NCBI RefSeq assembly: GCF_028993615.1
Contig: NZ_CP118632.1
Span: 4,216,001 to 4,280,000, forward strand
DNA length: 64,000 bases
Reading direction: 5' to 3'
DNA from: Herbaspirillum sp. WKF16
GTDB lineage: Bacteria > Pseudomonadota > Gammaproteobacteria > Burkholderiales > Burkholderiaceae_D
This document shows positions 16,108-25,200 of the stretch, piece by piece. Position numbers and translations under genes: made by a program. Below the pieces are notes generated by a model. The model worked only from the letters and a program-made list of their open reading frames with translations. It made no database searches and was not told where the DNA came from. The stretch's first letter is position 1, and each line of letters starts with the position of its first letter.

Positions 16108-17478
16108 TCACTGCAACATGAACGTCTCGTATTCCAGCAACTCCAGCTTGCGCGACAGCAGGACACATCCCGCCAGCACCACCAGGAACACCGCCAGCGC
16201 AAATCCGAATCCATAGAAGGTCGGTCCCAGCTGTATGGAAATCCACGTGAACACGATGTTGAGCGCCACAAACGCCCCGCACAGGAACAGCACGATACGG
16301 CGCTTGTCCAGGTAGAAGAACACGTTCAGGATCCCCAGCAGCACCACCTGCAGGCTGGCCGCGATCACGTCGATGTACAGCAACGGCAGGTACAGCGTGG
16401 AAATCCCCAGCCACTTCAGGATCGCCTCCCCCGCCACGATCAGCAGCAAGGTCGCGATCGCCTGGATCTTGATGATCTCGAACAGGCCCAGCCGCACCGT
16501 CTCCACCATCCCGTTGCGGTGCTTCTCGATGGTCTCCAGCGAGGCGCCGCCGCGCACCGCGTCATAGAAGGCATCGTAGTCCTCGACGAAATCGGTCTCC
16601 ATGCGCAGCAGGAAGATCGCCATGCCCGGGATGATCGACAGGTAGGCCAGGAACACCGGCAAGTCGTAGATCACCGAAGCGCGCAGCGGACCGATGATGG
16701 CCTGGCTGGTCTCGGGCGTGTACCAGAACATCGCCTTGTCGATCCAGATCGCCGTGTTGTAGAGGAAGCCGATCGCCATCAGCGAGGGGTACAGCTTCTT
16801 CCTGTCGTAGAACTCGAAGGAGATGAAACGGTCGGAACCGAAATTGCGCAGGATCAGCGCCATCATCGCCATCAGCAACACCGCCTGGCCCACCACGAAA
16901 CCGCCCATCAGGCCTTCCAGCCCCAGGCTGCGCAATGCCAGCGCGGCCAGCACGGTGATGGCGTAGCCGATCGCGTAGATCCAGAAGATCGCGCGGTATT
17001 GCTTCATCCCCGAGAGGAAGATGGTGGCGATCCAGATGTTGCACATGATGACGAAGGCCGCCAGCAGCAGCAGGCGATACAGCGCGCTCTGCTGGGGGAA
17101 CAGGAACACCACCGCCAAGAGCGCCAGCGCGCCGCCGGCCACCGTGACGGTGAGCGACACCGCGTGGAAGTTGGGCAGGATGGCGTCGTTGTCCTTCTCG
17201 AACAGGCGGTCGGCGGAAAAGCGCGTGAGCGCCAGCTGGAACACGCCGGTGAAGATCAGCGACAGCGAAATCACATAGGTGATGCTGACCTGGAACTGCA
17301 CGATCACCACCTTGGGCGTGATCACCGCGTAGCTCAGCAAGCCGATCACCAGGATGCCGACGATGGACATGATCCACGGGCCCGAGCTGATCAGCGCCGC
17401 GTAGGAGTACGCCTGCATCAGCGACAGCAGGCTGTCGCGCTTCAATATCTTGCGGAGTTCAAAACCTATACCGGCCAT
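16108..17478 (-). CDS. pelG: Pel polysaccharide export/synthase membrane protein PelG
   Basis: A 456-residue polytopic inner-membrane protein of the PelG family (MATE/Wzx-like fold). It starts with the diagnostic MAGIGFELRKILKRDSLLSL and SSGPWIMSIVGI. About twelve membrane helices follow, with a conserved loop around FISFEFYDRKKLYPSL. PelG forms the inner-membrane complex with PelD, PelE and PelF for making and moving Pel. It is the last gene of the operon, 18 bp after pelF. No clear terminator follows; repeat modules lie directly downstream. Confidence 0.96.
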   Translation of the reverse strand: MAGIGFELRKILKRDSLLSLMQAYSYAALISSGPWIMSIVGILVIGLLSYAVITPKVVIVQFQVSITYVISLSLIFTGVFQLALTRFSADRLFEKDNDAILPNFHAVSLTVTVAGGALALLAVVFLFPQQSALYRLLLLAAFVIMCNIWIATIFLSGMKQYRAIFWIYAIGYAITVLAALALRSLGLEGLMGGFVVGQAVLLMAMMALILRNFGSDRFISFEFYDRKKLYPSLMAIGFLYNTAIWIDKAMFWYTPETSQAIIGPLRASVIYDLPVFLAYLSIIPGMAIFLLRMETDFVEDYDAFYDAVRGGASLETIEKHRNGMVETVRLGLFEIIKIQAIATLLLIVAGEAILKWLGISTLYLPLLYIDVIAASLQVVLLGILNVFFYLDKRRIVLFLCGAFVALNIVFTWISIQLGPTFYGFGFALAVFLVVLAGCVLLSRKLELLEYETFMLQ

Positions 17479-17496
17479 CTTATTTTCTCCATGCCG

Positions 17497-19095
17497 TCAC
17501 TTGTGCATCGGGCAGCGCAGCGCGCCCGCGGCCGGCGCCGCGTCCTGCGCCAGCGCGTCCTCATACAGGCGGCGGTAGGCGCCGAACACCATGTCCTGCG
17601 TGTAGTAGCGCTCCACGCGCGCAATGCCCGCCGCCTGCGCCGCATGCCAGCGCGCCGGATCGGTCAGCAGCTTCAAGGCGGCGTTGGCCAGCGCCTGCGG
17701 CTCGGCGATGCCGACCACGTCGCCGGCGGCGCCCAGCGCCTGGTCTTCTTCCGACAGGCCGAAGATCAGCTGGCGGCAGGAGCCGACATCGGTCGCCACC
17801 GCCGGCACGCCGGCGGCGAAGCCTTCCAGCAGCACCAGCGGCAGGGCCTCGCTGATGCTGGAGAGCACCACCAGGCCGATCTTGGGCATGAGTTCATCGA
17901 TCTTCTGGAAGCCCAGGAACTTGACCTTGTCGGTCAGGCCCAGGCCATCGGCGATGGCGTGGCACTCCTCGGCGTAGGCGCGATCCTCGTCCTCGGGGCC
18001 GGCGATCCAGGCCTCGGCTTCCGGATACTGGTTGACCACGGTGCGCATGGCGCGGATGAAGGTCTTGACGTCCTTGATCGGCACCACCCGGCCCAGCAGG
18101 CACAGCACCGGCGGGATCGGCTGCGCACGCTGCGCGCGCAGCGCGGACAGGCGCGGCAGGTCGATGCCGTTGGGGATGTTCATGGTGCGCTCGGCCGGCG
18201 CGCCGTCGCTGACCTGGCGCAGGCGGTTGGTCTCGTAGAGCGCCACGATATTGTTGGAGGCCTGGTAGCACAGGCGCCCCAGCGCCTCGAAGAAGCGGAT
18301 CCACAGGTCGCGGAAATACGGAATCTGCGACGCGTCCTTCTCGAACACGTTGCGGTTGTCGCGGATCCACTCGCTCTGGAACAGGTCGATCTTGCGCTCC
18401 TTGGTGTAGATGCCGTGCTCGGAGAGGATCAGCGGCCGCCCGGTCTGCATCTTCATCAGGCTGCCCAGGAAGCCGGCGTAGCCGGTCGAGATCGTGTGGT
18501 AGCACTTGGCCGGGATCATGTTGCGCGCCACCCGCGCCAGGGTCCAGACCGGCAGGTGCATGATGCGCACGGTCCAGAAGTAGTCGACGAAGGACGGGTC
18601 GGTGCAGAAGGTACGGTACTGCTCGGCCAGGTAGTCCCAGGCCCGCTTGCTGAACAGGAAGGCGTCCTGGTCCAGCTTGCCGCCGTCGGCCATCTGCGGG
18701 ATCAGCTCGGCCAGGAGGCCGGTCAGTTCCTCATGCGAGGCGCCGCCGCGGCCGTAGTCGCGGAACTTGGCGTGCAGCCGGTCCATGCCTTCAAAGGCAT
18801 GGGCGTCGCCGCGCGAGCGCGTCACGCCGGGCGCGGCCAGATGCTCGTGGATGTAATGGCGCTCGATGTGCACCACGTTGTCGGGCAGCGGGTACTTGGG
18901 CGAGCCGTAGTCCTGCGCGCGGCTGCCGATGAAGCACAGGCCGAAGCGGATCTCGGGAAAGCCGCGGATGATCTGGTTGACCCAGCTCGACACGCCGCCG
19001 CTCACGTAGGGGAAGGTGCCTTCCAGCAGCAGCATGACGTCGCAGTCGGCGGCGCGGCGCTCGTAGGGGTCGATGATAGTGGTCGCTTGGGTCAT
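17497..19095 (-). CDS. pelF: Pel polysaccharide glycosyltransferase PelF
   Basis: A 532-residue GT4-family glycosyltransferase (GT-B fold) that polymerises UDP-N-acetylhexosamine in the cytoplasm. The N-terminus has the family signature MLLLEGTFPYVSGGVSSWVNQII. The donor-binding half contains LCLLGRVVPIKDVKTFI and the EX7E motif in SISEALPLVLLEGFAAG. LSEHGIYTKERKIDLF is another conserved PelF segment. Its ATG overlaps the pelE stop by 4 bp. Length is slightly above the roughly 510 residues of the Pseudomonas protein. Confidence 0.97.
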   Translation of the reverse strand: MTQATTIIDPYERRAADCDVMLLLEGTFPYVSGGVSSWVNQIIRGFPEIRFGLCFIGSRAQDYGSPKYPLPDNVVHIERHYIHEHLAAPGVTRSRGDAHAFEGMDRLHAKFRDYGRGGASHEELTGLLAELIPQMADGGKLDQDAFLFSKRAWDYLAEQYRTFCTDPSFVDYFWTVRIMHLPVWTLARVARNMIPAKCYHTISTGYAGFLGSLMKMQTGRPLILSEHGIYTKERKIDLFQSEWIRDNRNVFEKDASQIPYFRDLWIRFFEALGRLCYQASNNIVALYETNRLRQVSDGAPAERTMNIPNGIDLPRLSALRAQRAQPIPPVLCLLGRVVPIKDVKTFIRAMRTVVNQYPEAEAWIAGPEDEDRAYAEECHAIADGLGLTDKVKFLGFQKIDELMPKIGLVVLSSISEALPLVLLEGFAAGVPAVATDVGSCRQLIFGLSEEDQALGAAGDVVGIAEPQALANAALKLLTDPARWHAAQAAGIARVERYYTQDMVFGAYRRLYEDALAQDAAPAAGALRCPMHK

Positions 19096-20132
19096 GCGGA
19101 ACCTCGATGCGCTGCATCCGGCCGGCCGCCGATGGTGCGGCGGCCATGGCGCCAGTAACGGTGCAGCTGCGGGGTGGAAGAAACGCTGGGGTCGTAGGCC
19201 ATCTCGATGAACAGCTTGCGCACCTGCTCGAAATCGCGCTCCAGATAGCTCAGCTCGGCCAGGTAAGGCAGCAGGCGCGTGCGCGAGAAACCGTGTTCAT
19301 AGGCGTTCTGCAGGGCCTCGGCGGCGCCCTGCGTGTTGCCGGTCATCAGTTCCAGGCGCACCAGCATGAACCACAGGCCGGGCTCCTCCTCGTTGATGGC
19401 CAGCGACGCCTTGGCGTGCTCGCGCATCTGCGCGCAGGAATAGCTGAGCAGGTCGCCTTGCACCAGGTCCTGGTAGATCAGTTCCTGGTACAGCTCGGCG
19501 ACCTGCTGGTGCAGCAGCGCCCGCGTCTCCGCATCGCTGACGCCGGCCAGGTGGCTGCGGATGTCGACGATGCGCTGGGTGATCTTCTTTTCCTTGCCGT
19601 CCAGGATGCCGTAGGCCAGCAGGCGCACGTCGTCGGCCGGATCGGCCAGCAGGTTGCGCAGCGAATCGCCGCTGCTGCGGGTGGGCGTGTTCTGGATCGC
19701 CACCAGCGCGTTGAGCCGGTCGTCCAGCGGCGTCTTCACGTTGCTCAGCTGGGCGCGCACGCGGTTTCCGCGGAAACCGGTACCCTCGCGCCGGCGCACG
19801 GTGATGAATTCAGGCGAATCGGTGGTGTCGAAATGATCCTGCGCCGCGTCCTTGGGCCACAGCACGCCGATGGCCAGCGCCACCACGGCGCACAGCAAGC
19901 CGGCCACCGGAATGAAGAAGTTGAAGAAGAACAGGTAGGCCAGCAGCCACCGGCGCGGCTGGCGGTAGCGCTGCGGCACCACCAGCGCGATGGCGAGCGC
20001 GAACAGCGCGCTCGAGGCCAGGTGCAGCGCCAGGTAGCCGCCGATCACGGCCAGCCCGCCCCCGCCCTGCAGCAGCAGCGCAAGCGAGGCGACCTCGAAG
20101 GAAACGCCGGCGATCGAGAACTTATACAGCAC
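19092..20132 (-). CDS. pelE: Pel inner-membrane protein PelE
   Basis: A 346-residue protein with two or more N-terminal membrane helices (about 5-35 and 48-85), then a soluble TPR-like helical region (about 150-330) that in the family contacts PelD and PelF. The GTG at 20132 was chosen: it overlaps the pelD stop by 11 bp, follows GGTGGAA, and gives a length close to known PelE. Longer readings would run into pelD in another frame. The 3' end overlaps pelF by 4 bp. Confidence 0.88.
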   Translation of the reverse strand: MLYKFSIAGVSFEVASLALLLQGGGGLAVIGGYLALHLASSALFALAIALVVPQRYRQPRRWLLAYLFFFNFFIPVAGLLCAVVALAIGVLWPKDAAQDHFDTTDSPEFITVRRREGTGFRGNRVRAQLSNVKTPLDDRLNALVAIQNTPTRSSGDSLRNLLADPADDVRLLAYGILDGKEKKITQRIVDIRSHLAGVSDAETRALLHQQVAELYQELIYQDLVQGDLLSYSCAQMREHAKASLAINEEEPGLWFMLVRLELMTGNTQGAAEALQNAYEHGFSRTRLLPYLAELSYLERDFEQVRKLFIEMAYDPSVSSTPQLHRYWRHGRRTIGGRPDAAHRGSA

Positions 20133-21591
20133 AGCGTTCCACCAGGCCGGGCAGCAGACGGGACGGGTCCTCGGTGCCGATGGCGGCGGTGTGCGCCTCG
20201 GCATAGTTGGACAGGAACTTGTTGCCGAACTGGGTGTGCGACACCGTCTCCACGCGCATCAGGTAACCGTCGACGGCGGCCGCGCCGGACAGCGGCAGCA
20301 GCGTCATCAGGACGTTGCGGTTGCCCGACTTGTAGCTCCAGACCACATCGGCGGCGCGCTTGAGGCGCCGGATCTGGTCGAACATGTCGCGCGAGAGTTC
20401 GTCGTCGCCGAACACCAGCGCCACCAGCGAGGAGTCGATGCCGGTGGTGCGCTTCAGGTGATGCAGCCGCACCAGGTCGACCGCCAGCTCCGGCGGGCAG
20501 GTCGGCAGCTGCTGCAGCACGGCGCGCGAGGTGGTGCCGACCTCGACGCCGTCGGCGTAGTAATCGATCAGCACCGACAGCAGTTGCAGCGTGTCCTCGT
20601 TGAGCGCCACGAAGGGCAGCTTCTCCACCAGCAGCAGGCCGAACAGCTTGCCGTCGAAATTGGCCATCGGCGCACACACCAGGTAACGGCTCTGGTTGCG
20701 CAGCGCCTGGTTGACGCTCTCGGTCTGCACATGGGCCAGCTTGCCCTGCTCCAGCGCGTACTTCACCAGCGGGTCGTCGGCGGCGAAATCGGACATCTTG
20801 CCGACCGCCGCCAGCGGCAGCGCCTGCACCTTGCCGCCGGCGTCGCAGGCATGCAGGGCGGCAGCCTCGACCTGGCAGCTCTGCGCCAGGATCTGCAGGA
20901 AGGCGTCGGCGGCCGGCAGCTTCGACGGATCCCGCATGGTCTGGTTGAGCGTGATGGCGCGCATGCGGTCCAGCGATTCGCGTAGCGTCAGCGGCTTGGA
21001 CAGCAGGTCCTGCTCCAGCCGCTCATGCGACAGTCGCAACAGGAAGTGATTCTTGGTGAGCATGGTCAGGCGCTCATCCAGGTAAGCGTTGATGGCGCGC
21101 AGGCGGCGGCTGCGCACGTTCCAGACTTCGGCGAACTGGCCGCACAGCAGGGTCAGCACCAGGCCGCCCAGGAAATACGGCTGCGGGAACGCTTGCGCCG
21201 CCGACACCACGGCCTGCGAGGCGTCCACGTTCTGCGAGTGCGACAGCACATACCAGCCGGCCAGCATGGTGGCCACCGCGATCACCCCGATCGCGCTGCC
21301 GTAACGCATGGCCAGGATCGCCGGCACCAGCCAGATCCACGGGAACTGGGCGTCGATGCCGAACGGATCGTCGGGCGAGATCCAGTGCGACAACGCGATC
21401 GCCGCCAGCACGAAGGCCACGGTTTCCACCGTGCGCCACGCGGCCTTGACCGGCGAGCCGCTGTCGGTGTCGAAATGCGCAAACACGCTCGACCAGAAGT
21501 TCAGGCGGCGCCTGGTCTTGCCGGCCAGCGGCTTGGCGTTGCCGGCCAGTTGCTGGCGCGGCGCGGCCGGCTTTGTTTCGATATCGCTCAC
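20122..21591 (-). CDS. pelD: c-di-GMP receptor PelD
   Basis: A 489-residue inner-membrane receptor that switches on Pel synthesis when bound to cyclic di-GMP. Four membrane helices lie at about 53-155 (after a basic N-terminus), then a GAF domain (about 200-350), then a degenerate GGDEF domain (about 365-485). The GGDEF active site is lost (FGDDELS instead of GGDEF). The inhibitory-site motif RxxD is present as RAAD (412-415), matching the PelD c-di-GMP site, and Arg446 (YLMRVE) is a candidate for the second binding Arg. It starts 24 bp after pelC. Confidence 0.96.
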   Translation of the reverse strand: MSDIETKPAAPRQQLAGNAKPLAGKTRRRLNFWSSVFAHFDTDSGSPVKAAWRTVETVAFVLAAIALSHWISPDDPFGIDAQFPWIWLVPAILAMRYGSAIGVIAVATMLAGWYVLSHSQNVDASQAVVSAAQAFPQPYFLGGLVLTLLCGQFAEVWNVRSRRLRAINAYLDERLTMLTKNHFLLRLSHERLEQDLLSKPLTLRESLDRMRAITLNQTMRDPSKLPAADAFLQILAQSCQVEAAALHACDAGGKVQALPLAAVGKMSDFAADDPLVKYALEQGKLAHVQTESVNQALRNQSRYLVCAPMANFDGKLFGLLLVEKLPFVALNEDTLQLLSVLIDYYADGVEVGTTSRAVLQQLPTCPPELAVDLVRLHHLKRTTGIDSSLVALVFGDDELSRDMFDQIRRLKRAADVVWSYKSGNRNVLMTLLPLSGAAAVDGYLMRVETVSHTQFGNKFLSNYAEAHTAAIGTEDPSRLLPGLVERCAV

Positions 21592-21615
21592 GATGCGGTC
21601 CTTGCCTGGCGAAAT

Positions 21616-22182
21616 TTAGCGGGCGGCCGAAGTCAGCGGCGAGAGCAGCGAGCGCGACAGCTTCTGCGCCACCGCCGACAGCGCTTCGCGGCTCCAGCCG
21701 CTCTTGCCGCCGGCGGCCGACCAGACCACCTTACCGGTGGCGACCTCGACCAGCTGCAGCGTCAGGCCGACGGCCGGTTCGCCATCGATGCCGACCTTGT
21801 AGCGCCATTCATCCACGGTGCCGGTCAGGGCGTAGTTGAGGTTCTCCGAACGCGCCCATTCCAGCGCGGCGTCCGTCTGCTTGCGGTCCATCGGCTCGAA
21901 CAGGGTTTCGTTGTTCAGCGAGGCCGGATAGCGGCGCAGGTTGATCTCGCCGCGGGCGCGCAGGATGGTTTCCGCGATCGCCTCGGCGCGCAGGCCGGCT
22001 TGCGGCGTCTCGGTATGGTTGGCGAAGGGCAGCAGGCCCCACTGGGCGCCCGGCGGCAGTTCCGGCGCGCGGCCGATGTCGGTGGTGGAGCAGGCCGCAA
22101 GACCGGCGGCCAGGAGCGCGGCCGCGGCCAGGCGCAGCAGTCGCGACAGGGACAGCGAGCTGAAGATGGTTTGTGTTTTCAT
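21616..22182 (-). CDS. pelC: Outer-membrane lipoprotein PelC
   Basis: A 188-residue lipoprotein with a signal peptide ending in the lipobox LAAC (Cys31 from the chosen ATG). PelC forms a twelve-subunit ring at the outer membrane that funnels the cationic Pel polymer to PelB. Conserved segments include WGLLPFANHTETPQAGLRAEAIAE and the C-terminal GKVVWSAAGGKSGW. The ATG at 22182 was preferred to the in-frame GTG at 22191; neither has a strong ribosome site. It lies 47 bp after pelB. Confidence 0.93.
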   Translation of the reverse strand: MKTQTIFSSLSLSRLLRLAAAALLAAGLAACSTTDIGRAPELPPGAQWGLLPFANHTETPQAGLRAEAIAETILRARGEINLRRYPASLNNETLFEPMDRKQTDAALEWARSENLNYALTGTVDEWRYKVGIDGEPAVGLTLQLVEVATGKVVWSAAGGKSGWSREALSAVAQKLSRSLLSPLTSAAR

Positions 22183-22229
22183 GATGGTCACCGTGGGTTA
22201 GCGATGGGTTGGGACAATGGATAAAAGGG

Positions 22230-25200
22230 TCAATACAGCCACTTGTACAGCACGCTGAGCTCGAATCCGCGCTGCGGCGTGTTGGGCGTGGCGCTGGTGC
22301 TTTGCACGCCGATCGCCAGCACGTCCTGGCCGATCACGCTGCCGGCCGCGCCGGCCCGCAGGTTGCGGCCCCAGCCGATATCGGAGGTGCGGGTCAGGCC
22401 GATCTCGGCATAGGGACGCCAGGCGCGGGTGTAGTTGTTCTCCACCACCGTGCCGGCGCCCAGGCTGATGCCGTAGATGCGCGAATCCAGCGGCATGTAG
22501 CGGAAATTGGTCGGGTCGTTGCCGGCCGGGACCAGGCGCGCGATCTGGTCGTCGGAAGCGCCCCGGTCGACGAACTTGGCGTCGCTGACGTAGGTGCGCA
22601 GCGTCAGGTTGGGATACTCGACGCGCAAGTGCGTGCCGGCCTCGGCATTGAGGGTGCGCCCGCTGCCCAGCGACGTGCCGGCCTGGGTGGTGTAGCGCTG
22701 GTAACCGCCGCCCAGGCGCAGGTACTCGGTGCGGCTGAGCAGCACGTTCAGGTTCAGCTCGCCGCCGGCGCGCTTGGCGCCCACACGCATCAGGGCCGAG
22801 TCGGTCGCGGCCAGGTTGACGCCGCCGTTGCCCGACAGGGTCAGCTTGGGCGTGAGCTGTTGCGAGTAGTCCAGGCGCAGGCCGTTGAAGGATTGCATGG
22901 CGTCGCGGTGCTGCAGGCCGACGCTGACGAAGCCGTCCTCGATGCGCCGGCGCAGCGAAAACTCGAACAGCCGGTCCACCGAGGGCACGTCGCCCAGCAG
23001 CGTGGCGTCGTCCACGGTCTGGCGGCGCTCGGTGTAGTTGAACGTCAGCCGCGTGCCGGGCGTGAGCGCGAAACCGGTCGACAGGTCGAAGCGCTTGGTG
23101 GCCAGCGGGAACTCGCGGCTGGAGGTGTAGCCGGCGGAGAACCTGGCCGGCTCGTCGGTGACCAGGTTGGTCAGGCGATTGTGCAGTTCATCGTCGGCCG
23201 GCAAGCGCTCCAGCTGGTCGAAGGCCAGGGTCTGCGCCAGCGGGATGCGGCCGGCCACGCGCGCGGCCTCGATGCGGTCGTACATCGGCAGCCAGTCGGC
23301 CAGGTTATCGAGCATGCGGTTCAAGCCCTGGCGATCGTCGGCCGCCAGCGCGAGGGCCAGTTCGCCCCACAGCGGCTTGTCCAGCTCGCGCGCGAAGCGG
23401 GTGGCCAGCCAGGCGCGCGCCAGGTCGGATTCGCCGGTGTTCATGGCATAGGCCAACGCCAGTTCGCGCACGCTGGAGGACAGGCGCGCATCATCGCGCG
23501 GACGCTGGCCGGATTCCGAAGTCGGCGCGAACAGCGCGTCCGGCCCCTTGTCCAGTTTGGCGGCGATGGCCTCGCGCTCGCCGCGCTCGCCGGCGTCGCG
23601 GCGCGCGGCGGCTTCCATCTCCTTCAGCAGCGCGGCGCCGTCGGCGGCCGGCAGCTTCCTGTCGGCCGGCGCCGCCAGGGCGGCGGCGTCGCTCTTCAAC
23701 AGCGCCTGCATCACGCGCAGGCCGGCGTCGGACTGCATGAACAGCGGCGACAGCGCGGCCAGCCGGTCGCGCCATTCGCGCAGCTGGGTCGGCGGGATAT
23801 TGCGCAGCACCTTGGGATCGCGCAGGTCGAACCAGGCGCGGCGGCGGATGCGCCAGGCCAGGTCGGGCTGGCCGGTGGCGTCCAGCGCCTCGGCATAACT
23901 CATCAGCCACAGGTAGTCGTTCTGCGGGAAGCCGGATTTGCGGAACCAGTGCAGCGCCACGTCCTGGCGGTTCAGCGACATGTTGGCGGCGGCGAACGGC
24001 CCCCACAGCTGCGGCAGGGTTTCGGCCTCGCCCGACCACAGCGTCAGCGCGCGCTTGAGCAATTCGGTATCGCGCCCGGCGATCAGCACCCAGATCAGCT
24101 CGGCGCGCACCTCGGCCGAGCGCGGCCGCAGCGCCAGCGCCGCGGCCATGTCGGCGCGCGCGCCCGGCAGGTCGCGCCGCAGCTGCTTGATGGTGGCGCG
24201 CACGGTGAGGTAAGGGACGTTCTTTTCCAGCAGCGCGTTCTGCTGCGCGGTGATGCCGTCGATGAAGGCCTGGGCGCCGTCGAGGTCGTTGATGCGCTGC
24301 CGGTAGGTCAGCGCCTGCACCGCGAAATTGGGCACGCCGGTACGGCGGAAACCGAACTCGGCCAACTCGGCGGCGGCCCGCGGCTGCGCCTCCTGGATCA
24401 CGCCCATCATGTTGCTGATGTCGCCCTCGTCGGCGCGGTCGGAGGCCAGCAGCTGGTCGTAGCCGCGGCGCGCGCGGCCTTCGAGTTCGAGGAAGCGCGC
24501 CACTTCGGCGTAGGCGCGCCAGAAATCGACATTGGCCACCGGCGCGGCCGTGGCGGCCTCGTCGAGGATGTCCATGGCCTGCTCGATGCGGCCGTTCAGG
24601 TAGAGCTGGTTGGCCGACAGCAGCGCGTTGCCCGGCGTGGCGCCGAATTCGCGGCGTTGCCGGCGCAGCAGTTCCAGCGCATCGGCGTCGCGTCCCATGC
24701 GCAGGTACAGTCGCGCCAGCGCATCCATCTCGGCATTACGTTCGGTGGCGACCGCCTGCCCGCGGCCGGCGCTCTTCTTCAGGCTGGCTTCCAGCAGCGC
24801 CGCGGCGCGGTCGGCCTGGCCGATGTTCTCATACTGGGCCACCAGTTGATTGAGCCACTTGGGGTTGCCCGGCTCGACCTGCATCTTGTGCTGCAGCGCC
24901 TCGACCAGGATCTCCTGCTCGAAGGTGCCCTGGGCGATGCGCAGCACGTTGTCCCAGGCGCCTTCGTCGCCGGACAGGCGCGCGTAGGCCAGCCATTGCG
25001 GCGTGGCTTGCTCGGGCACGCCGCTCCACTCGCTGACCTCGGCCAGGCGGCGGCGCCAGGCGGCGCTGTCGGGTTTCTGGCGCACCGCCGATTGCGCCAG
25101 CAGGCGCGCGTCGTCCAGGTTGCGGTTGCCGAGGAAGACGTTGTAGGCCAGCGTATAGATGTCGTCGTCGAAGGGCAGCCTGGCGATATCGCGGCTGGCG

